64,000 nt of DNA from NCBI RefSeq assembly GCF_001632805.1, contig NZ_CP007220.1, positions 558,001 through 622,000 on the forward strand, in the 5' to 3' direction. The notes under the pieces are model-generated. The model did no database searches, was not told where the DNA came from, and worked only from the letters and a program-made list of their open reading frames with translations. A program made the position numbers and the translations under genes. Below are positions 35,497 to 45,404 of the stretch, in pieces. This stretch comes from Mycobacteroides chelonae CCUG 47445. Its GTDB lineage: Bacteria > Actinomycetota > Actinomycetes > Mycobacteriales > Mycobacteriaceae. Numbering within the stretch: position 1 is the first letter of the stretch; every line of letters begins with the position of its first letter.

Positions 35497-38348
35497 GACG
35501 CACGCACCCCTGTCCGGGCTCGTGGAGACTCTTCGAGCTCCACATCCAGGCGTGCGCCCAGGCTGCGCAGCACATCAAGTACCAGACCGACGACCACCAG
35601 GTATACGCCCAGATCGAAGAACAGCGCCGTGACGATCTTGACGTGTCCAAATCCAAGTACATCGAATTGGATTGTGGCCGAAGACAACACCGGGGCACCC
35701 AGCAAGATCGAAGCCAATGCTGTCCCGCCGGAGAATGCCAGCCCGAGCCCGAGGATCTTTCCTGCGTCGAATGGCAGTGTCTCGCCCAGCTCATACCGCC
35801 CACCGGCGAGGTAGCGCAGTACGAGAGCCAAGCCGGCCGTGAGGCCACCGGCGAATCCGCCGCCCGGAACGTTGTGCCCGGCGAAGAAGAAGTAGAACGA
35901 CAACACCATGACAAGCGGGAAGATCAGCCGTGTCGCGACTTCCAGAACCAACGACCGGTGCTTGGGATCGCGCAGCTCGCTCCCGCGTAACCAGACGCTG
36001 GAGGCCACCACCACATCCGGTTGACCCGCCGCGTCCCCGACCCGGGGAGCTCTTCCGAAACGCCGGTGCCGGAACATCAATGAGGCCACGCCCGTCGCGG
36101 CAACTAGCAGTACCGAGATCTCGCCGAGGGTGTCCCAGGCGCGGATGTCCACCAGCAGCACGTTGACCGTGTTGGCGCCGTGCCCGCGCTGGTATGCGGC
36201 CTCGGGGAGCAGGTCGGCGATCGGGCGATCACGTCGTGCCGCCATCGCGTACACCCCGAGTGCCGTGACGGTGCATCCGACCGCAATCGCGAGCATGGCA
36301 CGGGGCAACCGGAATCTGTTGGCCTGCTCCGCATCCGACTCGGCGGGTAGAGCGCGCAACACCAACACGAAAATCACGAGGGTCAGGGTCTCAACAAGGA
36401 ACTGCGTCAGCGCCAGGTCTGGCGCCCCGTGGAGTGCGAAGATGACGCCCGTTCCGTAGCCGGTGATGCCGACGAGCAGCACCGCTGCCAGGCGGTTGCG
36501 CATGACGGTCGCGCCGATGGCGGCGGCAAGCATCAGCAGCCCGACCACTCCCTGCAGCGGCGAATCCCACAGTTTGAGGTGCGGCTCGTCGCGGGCTCCG
36601 AGTGCCAACACAATGGTCGGCAGCGTCACCAGGGTCACCAGAATGGTGGCCTGGGTGAACGGGATCGAGCCTCGTTGCGTCAGTGCGGTCAGCCGCTGGG
36701 ACAGGACATCGGCACCGCGCAGAACGGCGTCGTAGCCGCGGTCCGCGTTACCCAGCGGGTTGACGGCGAGCCGGGCCTTGCGCAGGCGTCCCCGCGAGAA
36801 GAACGCGAAGATACCGACCGCGAACGCGATCGCGGTAAGCAGCAGCGGTATGCCGAAGCCCTCCCAGATCGCGATATGCGCGTCGACAGGATTGGCGTAG
36901 CTGCCCAGAGCCCAGTTGAGCCAGTCGGGCAGTATCCCGGCCGCGATGCTCGCCACCGACAGCACGGCGGGTGCCACCAGGAAGGCGGGTGCCGGAGCGT
37001 GCATGCCCTGAACGCGGGCGCTTGGCTCGGGTAAACCCTTGCGTGCGAACGCTCCCCAGATGAATCGCATGCTGTACGTGATGGTGAACATCGATCCGAC
37101 GACTATCCCCGCCAACACCCAGGGGGCGGAAGAACCGAGCGCCTGACTATGCAGCACCGTCGCGAAGGCCAGTTCCTTACCGACAAATCCGAGGGTCAGT
37201 GGCACCCCCGCCATGCTCGCGGCGGCCAGCCCGGCAATCACCAGTAGAGACGGTTCGCGTCTTCCGAGCCACGCCAACTTGCGGATATCGCGGGTCCCGA
37301 CGGTGTGGTCGATGATTCCCACCACCATGAACAGTGCCGCCTTGAACAGGGCGTGCGCGCACAGCATGACCAGCCCGGCCAACAGGATGTCGGGGTCACC
37401 GGTGCCGGTGAGCACCACCAGGAATCCGAGTTGGCTCACCGTGCCGAAGGCCAGGATCAGCTTGAGGTCGTACTCGCGCAGGGCGCGCCAGCCCGCCAGG
37501 ATCATGGTGGCGATGCCCAACACCAGCACGATGGGCCGCCACGGTGTCGCCTCGGCGAACCCGGGCGACATTCGGGCCACCAGATATATACCTGCCTTCA
37601 CCATGGCCGCGGCATGTAGATATGCGCTGACCGGGGTTGGTGCGGCCATGGCACCGGGAAGCCAAAAGTGCAGGGGGACAATGGCGGACTTGCTCAGTGC
37701 GCCGATCAGTATCAGCACCAGACCGACGCTGGCGGCCATACCCGATGGCGGGTCTGCGATCAGGTCGGAGAGCAGGAAGCTTCCGCCGATATGGCCGAGC
37801 ACGATGATCCCGACCAGCATCGCCAGCCCACCAGCAGTCGTCACCAGCAGTGCCTGTACCGCCGCGCGGCGACTCGCGAGCCGTTCTGCGTAGTGACCCA
37901 CCAAGAGGAAGGACAGCACGGTCGTCAGTTCCCAGAAGATGTACAGCAGCAGGAGGTTGTCGCTTATCACCAGGCCGAACATGGCCCCGGAGAAGGCCAC
38001 CAGCTCGGCAGCGAAACTCGGAAGCCGCGGCTCGGTGTGCCCGTCCCGATGCCGGAAGTAGCTCGCGCAATAGAACAGCACCAGCGACCCGATGCCGAGC
38101 ACCAGCACGCTCATGATCGCGGCCAGCGAGTCGAAGCGCAGAGAGATATCCATCGCCAGCTCGGGCACCCAGGGGATGTCGATACGGGTGTCGGCCCCGG
38201 CGGCAGGCCATCTTGCCAATACCCAGATCAGCGAACCTAAAGGGACCAGGGCAAGGGGATAGAACGCCAGTCGGCCAACGCGCGCCACAAGTAGCGGCGC
38301 CATCGCGGCGGCAAGTGCGTGGGCAAGCAGAATGGCAAGCAAAGGCAC
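35493..38348 (-). CDS. mrpA: Fused MrpA-MrpB Na+/H+ antiporter subunit
   Basis: A 951-residue protein that starts at a GTG. Residues about 1-500 are the NuoL-like MrpA core, with FYCASYFRHRDG, LLYIFWELTTVLSFLLVGHY (Glu) and KSAIVPLHFWLPGAMAAPTP (Lys); about 560-760 hold the DUF4040/MrpA C-terminal helices; about 790-951 are an MrpB domain (VMVLSFYFFFAGHNVPGGGF, GLTAGLALVLRYLAGG). There is therefore no separate mrpB. First gene of the operon; each downstream gene overlaps the previous by four bases. Promoter lies in the short gap before the AAA ATPase gene, 80 bp that showed no clear motif. Confidence 0.94.
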   Translation of the reverse strand: MPLLAILLAHALAAAMAPLLVARVGRLAFYPLALVPLGSLIWVLARWPAAGADTRIDIPWVPELAMDISLRFDSLAAIMSVLVLGIGSLVLFYCASYFRHRDGHTEPRLPSFAAELVAFSGAMFGLVISDNLLLLYIFWELTTVLSFLLVGHYAERLASRRAAVQALLVTTAGGLAMLVGIIVLGHIGGSFLLSDLIADPPSGMAASVGLVLILIGALSKSAIVPLHFWLPGAMAAPTPVSAYLHAAAMVKAGIYLVARMSPGFAEATPWRPIVLVLGIATMILAGWRALREYDLKLILAFGTVSQLGFLVVLTGTGDPDILLAGLVMLCAHALFKAALFMVVGIIDHTVGTRDIRKLAWLGRREPSLLVIAGLAAASMAGVPLTLGFVGKELAFATVLHSQALGSSAPWVLAGIVVGSMFTITYSMRFIWGAFARKGLPEPSARVQGMHAPAPAFLVAPAVLSVASIAAGILPDWLNWALGSYANPVDAHIAIWEGFGIPLLLTAIAFAVGIFAFFSRGRLRKARLAVNPLGNADRGYDAVLRGADVLSQRLTALTQRGSIPFTQATILVTLVTLPTIVLALGARDEPHLKLWDSPLQGVVGLLMLAAAIGATVMRNRLAAVLLVGITGYGTGVIFALHGAPDLALTQFLVETLTLVIFVLVLRALPAESDAEQANRFRLPRAMLAIAVGCTVTALGVYAMAARRDRPIADLLPEAAYQRGHGANTVNVLLVDIRAWDTLGEISVLLVAATGVASLMFRHRRFGRAPRVGDAAGQPDVVVASSVWLRGSELRDPKHRSLVLEVATRLIFPLVMVLSFYFFFAGHNVPGGGFAGGLTAGLALVLRYLAGGRYELGETLPFDAGKILGLGLAFSGGTALASILLGAPVLSSATIQFDVLGFGHVKIVTALFFDLGVYLVVVGLVLDVLRSLGARLDVELEESPRARTGVRAS

Positions 38349-38428
38349 TCCCGTCTATCGGTTGTTGGGCGGGGTGTCGTGCTGCTTAGTTTACGGGGCG
38401 CTCGTCGATTGGCGCGACGCAACCCTTT

Positions 38429-40648
38429 TCAGCGGTTGTCAGCAAACGCGCGCAGGGATGCTACCTGCACGGGATCCAATGACGGACGTACTGTGGCCCG
38501 CGCGGTTTCGATATCGCCGACTGTCACATCGGCGGCGTCGATGGATCGCCGCATGGCAGCCATCGCAGCTTCGCGTAGCAGCGCCGCACAGTCGGCGGCC
38601 GAGAAGCCGTCCAGGTCAGCTGCCAGGGCGTCCAGATCTACATCGGCGTCCAGGGGCACCGCCCGCGCCGCCGTCTTGAGAATGTCTTTGCGGGCCTGGG
38701 CATCCGGCGGCTCGACGAACACCAGGCGTTCCATCCGGCCTGGACGCAGCAGCGCCGGGTCGATGAGTTCGGGCCGGTTGGTGGCGCCGAGCACCACCAC
38801 ATCGCGCAGCGGTTCCACCCCGTCCAGTTCGGTCAGCAGAGCCGCCACCACGCGATCGGTGACACCCGAGTCGAAGCTCTGCCCGCGCCTCGGCGCCAGT
38901 GCGTCCACCTCGTCCAGGAAGACCAGTGATGGCGCCGAATCGCGTGCCCGCCGAAACAGCTCGCGCACCGCCTGCTCGGAGGCGCCGACCCACTTGTCCA
39001 TCAGCTCGGCGCCCTTGACAGCGTGCACCGACAACCGTCCAGAGCTAGCCAGCGCCCGCACCACGAAGGTCTTTCCGCAGCCGGGCGGTCCGTACAGCAG
39101 GACCCCACGGGGCGGGTCAACGCCGAGGCGCTCGAAAGTGTCCGGATGCTGCAAGGGCCACAGGACGGCCTCTGTCAGAGCCTGTTTGGTGGCTACCATG
39201 TCGCCGACGTCGTCGAGAGTTATCGACCCGACGGCCACTTCCTCAGTGCTGGAACGGGACAGCGGTCGGATCACCGACAGCGCGCCGACAAGATCTTCCT
39301 GGGTCAGCGCGGGGGCGCTGGCCTTCTCGCTGGCCCGTGCCGCTGCCCGCAATGCGGCTTCGCGGACCAGCGCGGCCAGATCGGCCACCACAAAACCCGG
39401 TGTTCGCGCGGCGATCTCGTCGAGCTGCAGGTCCTGCGCCGGTACCTTCGCCAAGAGAACTTCCAGCAGTGACTTACGGGTGGCGGCGTCGGGCAGGCTC
39501 AGGCCCAGCTCGCGGTCACAGAGCTCGGGAGCACGAAGGCGCACGTCGATGGCGTCGGGATGCGCGGTCGTCGCGATGAACGCAACGCCGGAAGTGGCTA
39601 CCGCTGAACGTAGTTCGGCGAGGATGAGTGTCGCCACGGGCTCTGCGGTGGCCGGCAGCAGGGCGTCGATGTCGGAGATCAGCAAGACGCCGCCAGACTG
39701 CCGGATCCGGCTCACGGCCTCCCGTATCGCGGTGAGACGTCCTTCCGCGGTGGTGGCCCCCACTTCCGGCCCGTCCAGCTCGACGAGCGTGCGTGGTGCA
39801 CACACCGCGCGCGCCAGCGTCGTCTTGCCGACTCCGGCGGGACCAGATATCAGAACACCCAGATTCGGCTGCGCACCCAGTGTTTTCAGCAGGCCGGGCT
39901 CATCGAGGGCGAGCTTGAGCCACTCGGTGAGCCGGGTCGCCTGCGCCCGGGAGCCCTTGAGGTCCTCCACGGATATCGCGGCGGGGGGCTCGGGTGAAGG
40001 AGCCGCAGCGGCGACGGCTTCGGCAGGTAGAGCCGTCTGTTGCGCATTGGGGCTCAACGGGTTTGCGCCCTGCCAGCTGACAAGAGAATTGGGTTGCACG
40101 CTGCCCGGACCGGCCGGATCGACCGCGGTCACCGTGAGCAACTCGGAGGTCCAGGTGATCCCCACCGAACGGGCCAGTGTCGTCGTAGCCTCCGACGTGG
40201 ACGTGCCGGGTCCGAGGTCCCGTGGCAGCAGCGACACGGTATCCCCAACGGTCATGACCTTGCCCAGTAGCGCCAGCCGAAGTGTCGCGGACGAAACAGA
40301 TTGAGTGGCAAGAGAGGAACCGCTGACGCTGACCGACCGTGCGCCATACACCGTCACGGGGGCGACGATGACCGACGCGTCCTCGCGCAACCCCGCGTTG
40401 GACAGCGTGACATCGTCGAGCAAGGCAGTGCCGGCCGGAACTGAGCGCGGCGCCACCCCGACGACAGCCGCCGTTGTTCGTGATCCCGTCAGAGAAATCG
40501 CATCCCACTCCCGGATGCCAAGGGCTGCAATCGCTTCTGGATGCAAGCGGACCACGCCGCGCCGCGAGTCGACAGCCGAGGTGTTGAGGCGAGCGGTGAG
40601 AGTCAGCGACGGGCCGCTGGGGCGAAGAGCATCGGGATGTTCGCTCAT
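38429..40648 (-). CDS. CDC48/p97-like double AAA+ ATPase, Rv0435c-like
   Basis: A 739-residue protein. The first about 190 residues form an N-terminal CDC48-type double-psi barrel domain (VVRLHPEAIAALGIREWDAI). Two AAA modules follow: Walker A GPAGVGKTTLARA near residue 270 and GPPGCGKTFVVRA near residue 520; the second has a full Walker B VFLDEVDAL and ATNRPELIDPALLRPGR, the first is degenerate (LLISDIDALLP). Such proteins unfold or remodel proteins; the mycobacterial substrate is not known to me. Same order as Rv0435c-Rv0436c-Rv0437c-Rv0438c. Confidence 0.92.
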   Translation of the reverse strand: MSEHPDALRPSGPSLTLTARLNTSAVDSRRGVVRLHPEAIAALGIREWDAISLTGSRTTAAVVGVAPRSVPAGTALLDDVTLSNAGLREDASVIVAPVTVYGARSVSVSGSSLATQSVSSATLRLALLGKVMTVGDTVSLLPRDLGPGTSTSEATTTLARSVGITWTSELLTVTAVDPAGPGSVQPNSLVSWQGANPLSPNAQQTALPAEAVAAAAPSPEPPAAISVEDLKGSRAQATRLTEWLKLALDEPGLLKTLGAQPNLGVLISGPAGVGKTTLARAVCAPRTLVELDGPEVGATTAEGRLTAIREAVSRIRQSGGVLLISDIDALLPATAEPVATLILAELRSAVATSGVAFIATTAHPDAIDVRLRAPELCDRELGLSLPDAATRKSLLEVLLAKVPAQDLQLDEIAARTPGFVVADLAALVREAALRAAARASEKASAPALTQEDLVGALSVIRPLSRSSTEEVAVGSITLDDVGDMVATKQALTEAVLWPLQHPDTFERLGVDPPRGVLLYGPPGCGKTFVVRALASSGRLSVHAVKGAELMDKWVGASEQAVRELFRRARDSAPSLVFLDEVDALAPRRGQSFDSGVTDRVVAALLTELDGVEPLRDVVVLGATNRPELIDPALLRPGRMERLVFVEPPDAQARKDILKTAARAVPLDADVDLDALAADLDGFSAADCAALLREAAMAAMRRSIDAADVTVGDIETARATVRPSLDPVQVASLRAFADNR

Positions 40649-40654
40649 GCGTAC

Positions 40655-41542
40655 CTAGCGCGGCCCACCGGGCCGGCGCAACCCCAGACGCTCCGCCGTG
40701 CGCCGCTTGGGGAGCGCGGCTTGCCGGAAGGCGCGACGCTGGTCCCGGCGCTGATCGCGACGTAGATCCCGGCGCTCCTTGGGTTTGGCATCCCACGACT
40801 CGGGTCGGGCCGCCACCCAGCGCTGACTGCGCCAGGCGAACGGGATATGGGCCAGGTAGACAACGATCAGAATCAGCAGCAGTACGTACGGGTATTGCAG
40901 CAGTCCAGCGGCGGCCACAGTCACCAGCGCGAGCAGCAGGACCACCATGCGGGGCGGCACGGAGACGGATTTCATGGCCGCGGTGGGGATCTGGCTGACG
41001 ATGAGCATGGACACGAACACCATCCATGCGCATATCGCCCATACCGACGACCACCACCCGTCGCCGAATTGCAGCCAGGCAGCCAACGGGGCCAGCACCA
41101 TCAGAGCGCCCGCGGGGGAGGGCACTCCGACGAAATACTCCTTGGTGAACGCGGGCTGAGAATCGTCGTCGAGCAATGTGTTGAAGCGAGCCAGCCGCAG
41201 CACGATGCACACCGCGTAGAGAAGCGAAAAGACCCATGCTGTCGGGGTATCCGACAGCATGGAGATGTACAGCACCACCGCGGGCGCGACGCCGAAGTTC
41301 ACCGCGTCGGCCAGCGAGTCGATCTCCGCGCCCATCCGCGATGTCGCGTCCAACAGCCGGGCGATCCTGCCGTCGAGACCGTCGAGGATCGCTGCCGCGG
41401 CGATCAGGGTCAGCGAGATATAGGGCTTTCCGTCGAACGCGAACTTGATCGAGGACAGGCCACCGCAGATCGCCAGCACCGTCATCACACTCGGCAGAAT
41501 CCGGATGTGTACGGGGCGCTTTGAGGACGCGGCTTGGTTCAT
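40655..41542 (-). CDS. pssA: CDP-diacylglycerol--serine O-phosphatidyltransferase
   Basis: A 295-residue integral membrane enzyme making phosphatidylserine from CDP-diacylglycerol and serine. The CDP-alcohol phosphotransferase signature DG-x2-AR-x8-G-x3-D-x3-D is complete in DGRIARLLDATSRMGAEID followed by SLAD. About seven helices follow or precede it, then a basic C-terminal tail of about 60 residues rich in Arg (RRDLRRDQRRDQRRAFRQ), longer than expected. It follows psd by 11 bases, so the product is immediately decarboxylated by the upstream gene's enzyme. Confidence 0.94.
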   Translation of the reverse strand: MNQAASSKRPVHIRILPSVMTVLAICGGLSSIKFAFDGKPYISLTLIAAAAILDGLDGRIARLLDATSRMGAEIDSLADAVNFGVAPAVVLYISMLSDTPTAWVFSLLYAVCIVLRLARFNTLLDDDSQPAFTKEYFVGVPSPAGALMVLAPLAAWLQFGDGWWSSVWAICAWMVFVSMLIVSQIPTAAMKSVSVPPRMVVLLLALVTVAAAGLLQYPYVLLLILIVVYLAHIPFAWRSQRWVAARPESWDAKPKERRDLRRDQRRDQRRAFRQAALPKRRTAERLGLRRPGGPR

Positions 41543-41553
41543 GACTGCGCCGC

Positions 41554-42285
41554 TTACGCGTTATCGGTGGAGGACGGCAGCTCGGCCAGCACGGTCTCGG
41601 CGCCCACGGCTCGCTGCCCCGGCTGGACAAGAATTTTCGACCCCTCGGGCAGGTAGGTGTCCACCCGGGAACCGAATCGGATCAATCCGTAGGTGTCGCC
41701 GATGGACAACTGGTCACCGACCTTGGCGTGGCAGATGATCCGGCGTGCGATGAGTCCTGCGATCTGGACCACCACCACATCGTGCCCGGTGCGAGTACGG
41801 ATCTGCACGCTGTTGCGTTCGTTGGCGACGCTCGCCTCGGCACGGTCGGCCGACAGGAACTGCCCACTGCGGTGGATGACGGCAGTCGCCTCACCGGCGA
41901 CGGGGACCCGCTGCACGTGAACATCGAACACCGACAGGAAGATGCTGATGCGGGGGAGTGGCTCGGCGGGCAGCCCCAGTTCCGGCGGAGGTACCGCGCG
42001 ATCGACCAAGCAGATCTGGCCGTCGGCCGCGGCCACCACCACATCGGCACGGTTGGGTGGGATACGCGGAGGATGCCGGAAGAATCCGGCGCACGCGCCC
42101 GCGAGCGCCAGACCGGTGCCGCGAATCCAACGATTCTTGAAACCAAGTCCCGCCAGCCCAACTCCACCGGCGATGAACGGGAGTCCTGCCGGATGGATCG
42201 GTGGGATCGTCGTGCGGATGAGTTCGACGATATGCGGGATGCCGGAGTCCGGCTCTGAACCTACGGGGCGGGGGCGTCTTGCCAC
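41554..42285 (-). CDS. psd: Phosphatidylserine decarboxylase proenzyme
   Basis: A 243-residue PSD of the short type without a long N-terminal membrane arm. It converts phosphatidylserine to phosphatidylethanolamine. The self-cleavage Gly-Ser is in [13 protein letters not shown], where the serine would become the pyruvoyl group; [18 protein letters not shown] is the other family motif with the catalytic His. One or two hydrophobic helices lie at about residues 34-75. First gene of the psd-pssA pair. Confidence 0.94.
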   Translation of the reverse strand: MARRPRPVGSEPDSGIPHIVELIRTTIPPIHPAGLPFIAGGVGLAGLGFKNRWIRGTGLALAGACAGFFRHPPRIPPNRADVVVAAADGQICLVDRAVPPPELGLPAEPLPRISIFLSVFDVHVQRVPVAGEATAVIHRSGQFLSADRAEASVANERNSVQIRTRTGHDVVVVQIAGLIARRIICHAKVGDQLSIGDTYGLIRFGSRVDTYLPEGSKILVQPGQRAVGAETVLAELPSSTDNA

Positions 42286-42434
42286 CGGACCATCCTAGTG
42301 ATGCGGGCATGCAGTTGGGGACGTGGTTCCCCAGACGCCGTTGTCAGGTCGTGCCTCCCGAGGGGTATCAACGAGTCACCTGAGTAATACACCTTTACGG
42401 TGCAGTCGGGTCGTATTCGCTCTTGGGCACCAAC

Positions 42435-42488
42435 GAGTGCGAGTCTCACGCGAAAATCTGTCGTGAAATCCGCGTGAGGCTCGCACTC
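42435..42488. repeat. 54-bp palindromic element, copy D (class II)
   Basis: Core of 54 bp with 18 to 19-bp arms: CGAGTGCGAGTCTCACGCG on the left and the reverse complement on the right with one mismatch (T opposite G instead of C). The end bases GAGTG and CACTC and the total length are the same as in copies A-C, but the arm interior differs. It lies in the 247-bp gap between psd and moeA; nothing else was found in that gap. Confidence 0.78.
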
Positions 42489-42532
42489 GAGTTCTCAGTG
42501 CTCCGCGGTGACTAGACAATCAACCGCCGTGA

Positions 42533-43726
42533 TCAGCTCAGATTCCACACGCTGACGGTGGTCCCCGCCGCGAGTTCGGTGACATCTTCGGGGATGTCCA
42601 GCAGGCAGTTCGAGGCCGCAAGCCATCTCAAATGATGCGATGCGGGAGGTCCGACAGCCGTCACGGTCCCCTTGTCGGCATCCCAGCACCCGCGCCGGAA
42701 CTGCCGCTTACCCGCAGGCGCGGAGATCGGATCGGTGAGGACGGCCTCATGGCGCGCCCGCGCAGGCGCCAGCCCCATCGCTGCGCGTAACGGCTCGCGA
42801 ATGAACACTTCGAACGACACCAGCGCGCTGACGGGATTGCCGGGCAGGGTGAGCACCGGGACGCCATTGACGTGTCCTGCTCCCTGCGGTTTGCCGGGCT
42901 GCATGGCCACCGAGACGAACTGGACACCGGCGTCGGTGAGTGCGTCCTTGACCACCTCGTAGGCTCCGGCGCTGACCCCACCGGTGGTGATCACCAGGTC
43001 GGCCTGGGCGCCGAATTCGTCGAGTACTGCGAGGAATTGCTCGACGTCGTCTGCGACGGTCGGCGCCACCACGGCGTCGGCCCCGGCCTCCTGGACAGCG
43101 GCGGCAAGCATGACGGCGTTGGATTCATAGATCTGCCCGGGCTTGAGGTCGGTGCCCGGGGGCACCAACTCGCTGCCGGTGGAGGCGATAACCACCCGCA
43201 GGCGCGGATGCACAGTCAGCTCTTCGAGTCCGAGTGCCGCCGCAAGACCCAACGCCGGCGCCATCAGTCGGGTGCCGGCGTTCAGTACGGTGTCGCCGAC
43301 CCGCACATCCTCGCCGGCGGACCGGATGTGTTGGCCGGCGCGGGGTTCTTCGGTGATGGCCACGGTTTCGGTGCCGCCGTCGGTGACTTCGACGGGCACC
43401 ACCGCGGTGGCACCGGCGGGAAGGGGCGCACCCGTCATGATCCGGTGCGCGGTACCGGGTTTGAGCGTCAGGACGTCGGTGCGCCCGGCAGGGATGTCCT
43501 CAGTGACCGGAAGTGTCACCGGATTGGTGGGCGAAGCCCCCGCGAGGTCGTCGCGGTGGACCGCATACCCATCCATCGCCGAGTTGTCGAACACCGGCAG
43601 ATTCAGTGGCGCGATCACGTCGGCGGCCAGGACCAGTCGCTCAGCCGCACCGACCGGTACCCGGACAAGCGCGGGCGCCTGGATCAATCCCGCGACGACT
43701 TGCTGGTGTTCGGCGACGGAACGCAT
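42533..43726 (-). CDS. moeA: Molybdopterin molybdenumtransferase MoeA
   Basis: A 397-residue enzyme that inserts molybdate into adenylylated molybdopterin. Motifs include PVFDNSAMDGYAV, MTGAPLPAGATAVVPVE, ASTGSELVPPG and TTGGVSAGAYE and GNPVSALVSFEVF in the MogA-like domain. The start at 43726 (MRSVAEHQQ) is chosen over 43825 because the extra 33 residues lack family similarity. Likely ortholog of Rv0438c. Confidence 0.93.
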   Translation of the reverse strand: MRSVAEHQQVVAGLIQAPALVRVPVGAAERLVLAADVIAPLNLPVFDNSAMDGYAVHRDDLAGASPTNPVTLPVTEDIPAGRTDVLTLKPGTAHRIMTGAPLPAGATAVVPVEVTDGGTETVAITEEPRAGQHIRSAGEDVRVGDTVLNAGTRLMAPALGLAAALGLEELTVHPRLRVVIASTGSELVPPGTDLKPGQIYESNAVMLAAAVQEAGADAVVAPTVADDVEQFLAVLDEFGAQADLVITTGGVSAGAYEVVKDALTDAGVQFVSVAMQPGKPQGAGHVNGVPVLTLPGNPVSALVSFEVFIREPLRAAMGLAPARARHEAVLTDPISAPAGKRQFRRGCWDADKGTVTAVGPPASHHLRWLAASNCLLDIPEDVTELAAGTTVSVWNLS

Positions 43727-43842
43727 CGGCTCATTATTGCCCGACCAGCCAGCGCATACCGCACGCAGGGGTTTCGCCGAGTTCGTTGTGCCCGGTATGC
43801 CCTCGGCGTGCGCCGCGCACAGCATGGCGGGAAAATAGCGCC

Positions 43843-44640
43843 ATGACCGTCGGCGGAGTGCTCTTCGATATCGACGGGGTCCTGGTGACCTCGTGGGAGC
43901 CGATCGACGGCGCCGCGCAGGCTCTCAGGGCGCTGGAGGGTGACGACGTTCGTCGTTGCTTCTTGACGAACACCACCTCGCGTACCCGAGTTCAGATCGC
44001 GGAGCTGCTGACAGCAGCAGGCCTGGCGGTGCCCGCCGACGAGGTGATTACCGCCGCAATGTTGACCGCCGATCACGTGATCGCGCAGCACCCCGGCGCC
44101 CGGTGTTATCTGCTGAATGACGGCGACATCACCGCCGATATGCCCGGGGTCGACTTCGTCGAATCCCTCTCCGATGATCCTGACGTCATCATTCTTGGTG
44201 GAGCCGGTCCGCAGTTCGATCATGTGGCGCTGAGCCGGGTATACGACCTGATGGCTCAGGGAATTCCGGTGGTCGCGATGCATCGCAACGCGGTGTGGAG
44301 CACACGCGAGGGATTGCGCGTCGATACCGGTGTGTACCTGGCGGGCATGGAGCAGATATCGGGGCGCAAGGCCGTCGCTGTCGGCAAGCCCGCCCCGGCC
44401 GGGTTTCAGCTGGCCGCCGAGCGGATGGGGTGCGAGCCGGATCAAGTCGTGATGGTGGGCGACGACCTGCATGTCGATGTGCTGGCAGCCCAGGTGGTCG
44501 GGATGACGGGTGTGCTGGTGCGCACCGGGAAGTTCCGTCAGGACACCCTCGACAGATGGGCTGCCGATCAGTATTCGATGCAACCTGCGTACGTCATCGA
44601 TTCGATCGCCGATTTGCCGTCCTTGTTGTCGGACTTGTGA
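43843..44640 (+). CDS. HAD superfamily (subfamily IIA) phosphatase
   Basis: A 265-residue hydrolase. Motif I is FDIDGVL near residue 8, motif II LTNTTS near 44, and the C-terminal GKPAPAGF and MVGDDLHVDVLAA supply motifs III/IV. The cap is of type C2 as in NagD/LHPP-like proteins. The ATG at 43843 follows GGCGGGAAAATAGCGCC, without a strong ribosome site. Substrate unknown; members often act on small phosphoesters. Confidence 0.85.
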   Translation: MTVGGVLFDIDGVLVTSWEPIDGAAQALRALEGDDVRRCFLTNTTSRTRVQIAELLTAAGLAVPADEVITAAMLTADHVIAQHPGARCYLLNDGDITADMPGVDFVESLSDDPDVIILGGAGPQFDHVALSRVYDLMAQGIPVVAMHRNAVWSTREGLRVDTGVYLAGMEQISGRKAVAVGKPAPAGFQLAAERMGCEPDQVVMVGDDLHVDVLAAQVVGMTGVLVRTGKFRQDTLDRWAADQYSMQPAYVIDSIADLPSLLSDL

Positions 44641-44655
44641 GCCAGAATCTGCTTC

Positions 44656-45036
44656 ATGATCGACCACTTCGGTATCAACTGCGCGGACCTGCGGGCCGCG
44701 GCCGCGTTCTATGACAAGGTGCTCGGGGTTCTCGGGTACACGCGACAGATGGATTTCGGTGTCGCCATCGGGTACGGGACCGCAGGAAAGCCTGACTTTT
44801 GGATCGGCGGCGGTGATGCCGCGGGCGGCCCCAATCGTGAGATCCACGTTGCCTTCTCTGCCGAGAGCACCGAGAAGGTTGACGAGTTCTTCACGACGGC
44901 GACGGGTGAAGGCGCCGAGGCGCTCCACGCGCCGCGGTTATGGCCGGAGTATCACCCGGGTTATTACGGTGCGTTCGTCCGCGACCCTGACGGCAACAAT
45001 GTCGAGGCGGTGTTTCACGGGGCCGCGCCGGCCTAA
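44656..45036 (+). CDS. Glyoxalase/bleomycin-resistance (VOC) fold protein
   Basis: A 126-residue VOC-fold protein with the two beta-alpha-beta3 repeats: MIDHFGINCADLRAAAAFYD and IHVAFSAESTEKVDEFF. Metal-ligand positions appear as His4, a His in REIHVAF and a C-terminal Glu in NNVEAVFH. It follows the HAD gene by 15 bases. Reaction unknown. Its TAA stop overlaps the stop of the convergent gene by four bases. Confidence 0.82.
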   Translation: MIDHFGINCADLRAAAAFYDKVLGVLGYTRQMDFGVAIGYGTAGKPDFWIGGGDAAGGPNREIHVAFSAESTEKVDEFFTTATGEGAEALHAPRLWPEYHPGYYGAFVRDPDGNNVEAVFHGAAPA

Positions 45037-45404
45037 GAGCCCGGAGTGACAATCGGCGCCGACGCGCTGGTCGGTTCCCGGGCCGGCGAAGCCGGCTTGA
45101 CGGGTGCCGCGCCGGCGGGCATGACGATCGGAGGCGGTGCGGCGCCCTGTTGACCGGCGGCATCGGTGTCCGAGTCGGGTTCGGGTGGCCAGTCCACACT
45201 TGTCGGGGGCCAACTCTCGGCCTTGTCGCCGCCGGTCGCGGCGGCTGGGGGAGCGCATCCTTGCGCTGCGCCGAAGTCGCCGGGGCTGCAGTTGTCGGCC
45301 CGTGCCACGGATACCGGACCGACAGTGAGGCTTGCACTCAGGGCGGTGGCGACGATCAGCCGTGCCATTCGGTGGCGTTGTGGTCGCGCGCGGGCCGGGC
45401 TCAT
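45033..45404 (-). CDS. Small proline-rich secreted protein coupled to the porin gene
   Basis: A 123-residue protein with a signal sequence (LIVATALSASLTVGPVSVARA) after a basic start. The mature part begins DNCSPGDFGAAQGCAPP with two cysteines that may form a loop, then is low-complexity and rich in Pro, Ala and Ser. Its ATG overlaps the porin stop as ATGA, so the pair is translationally coupled. No function is known to me; an accessory or chaperone-like role for the porin is inference. Confidence 0.68.
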   Translation of the reverse strand: MSPARARPQRHRMARLIVATALSASLTVGPVSVARADNCSPGDFGAAQGCAPPAAATGGDKAESWPPTSVDWPPEPDSDTDAAGQQGAAPPPIVMPAGAAPVKPASPAREPTSASAPIVTPGS

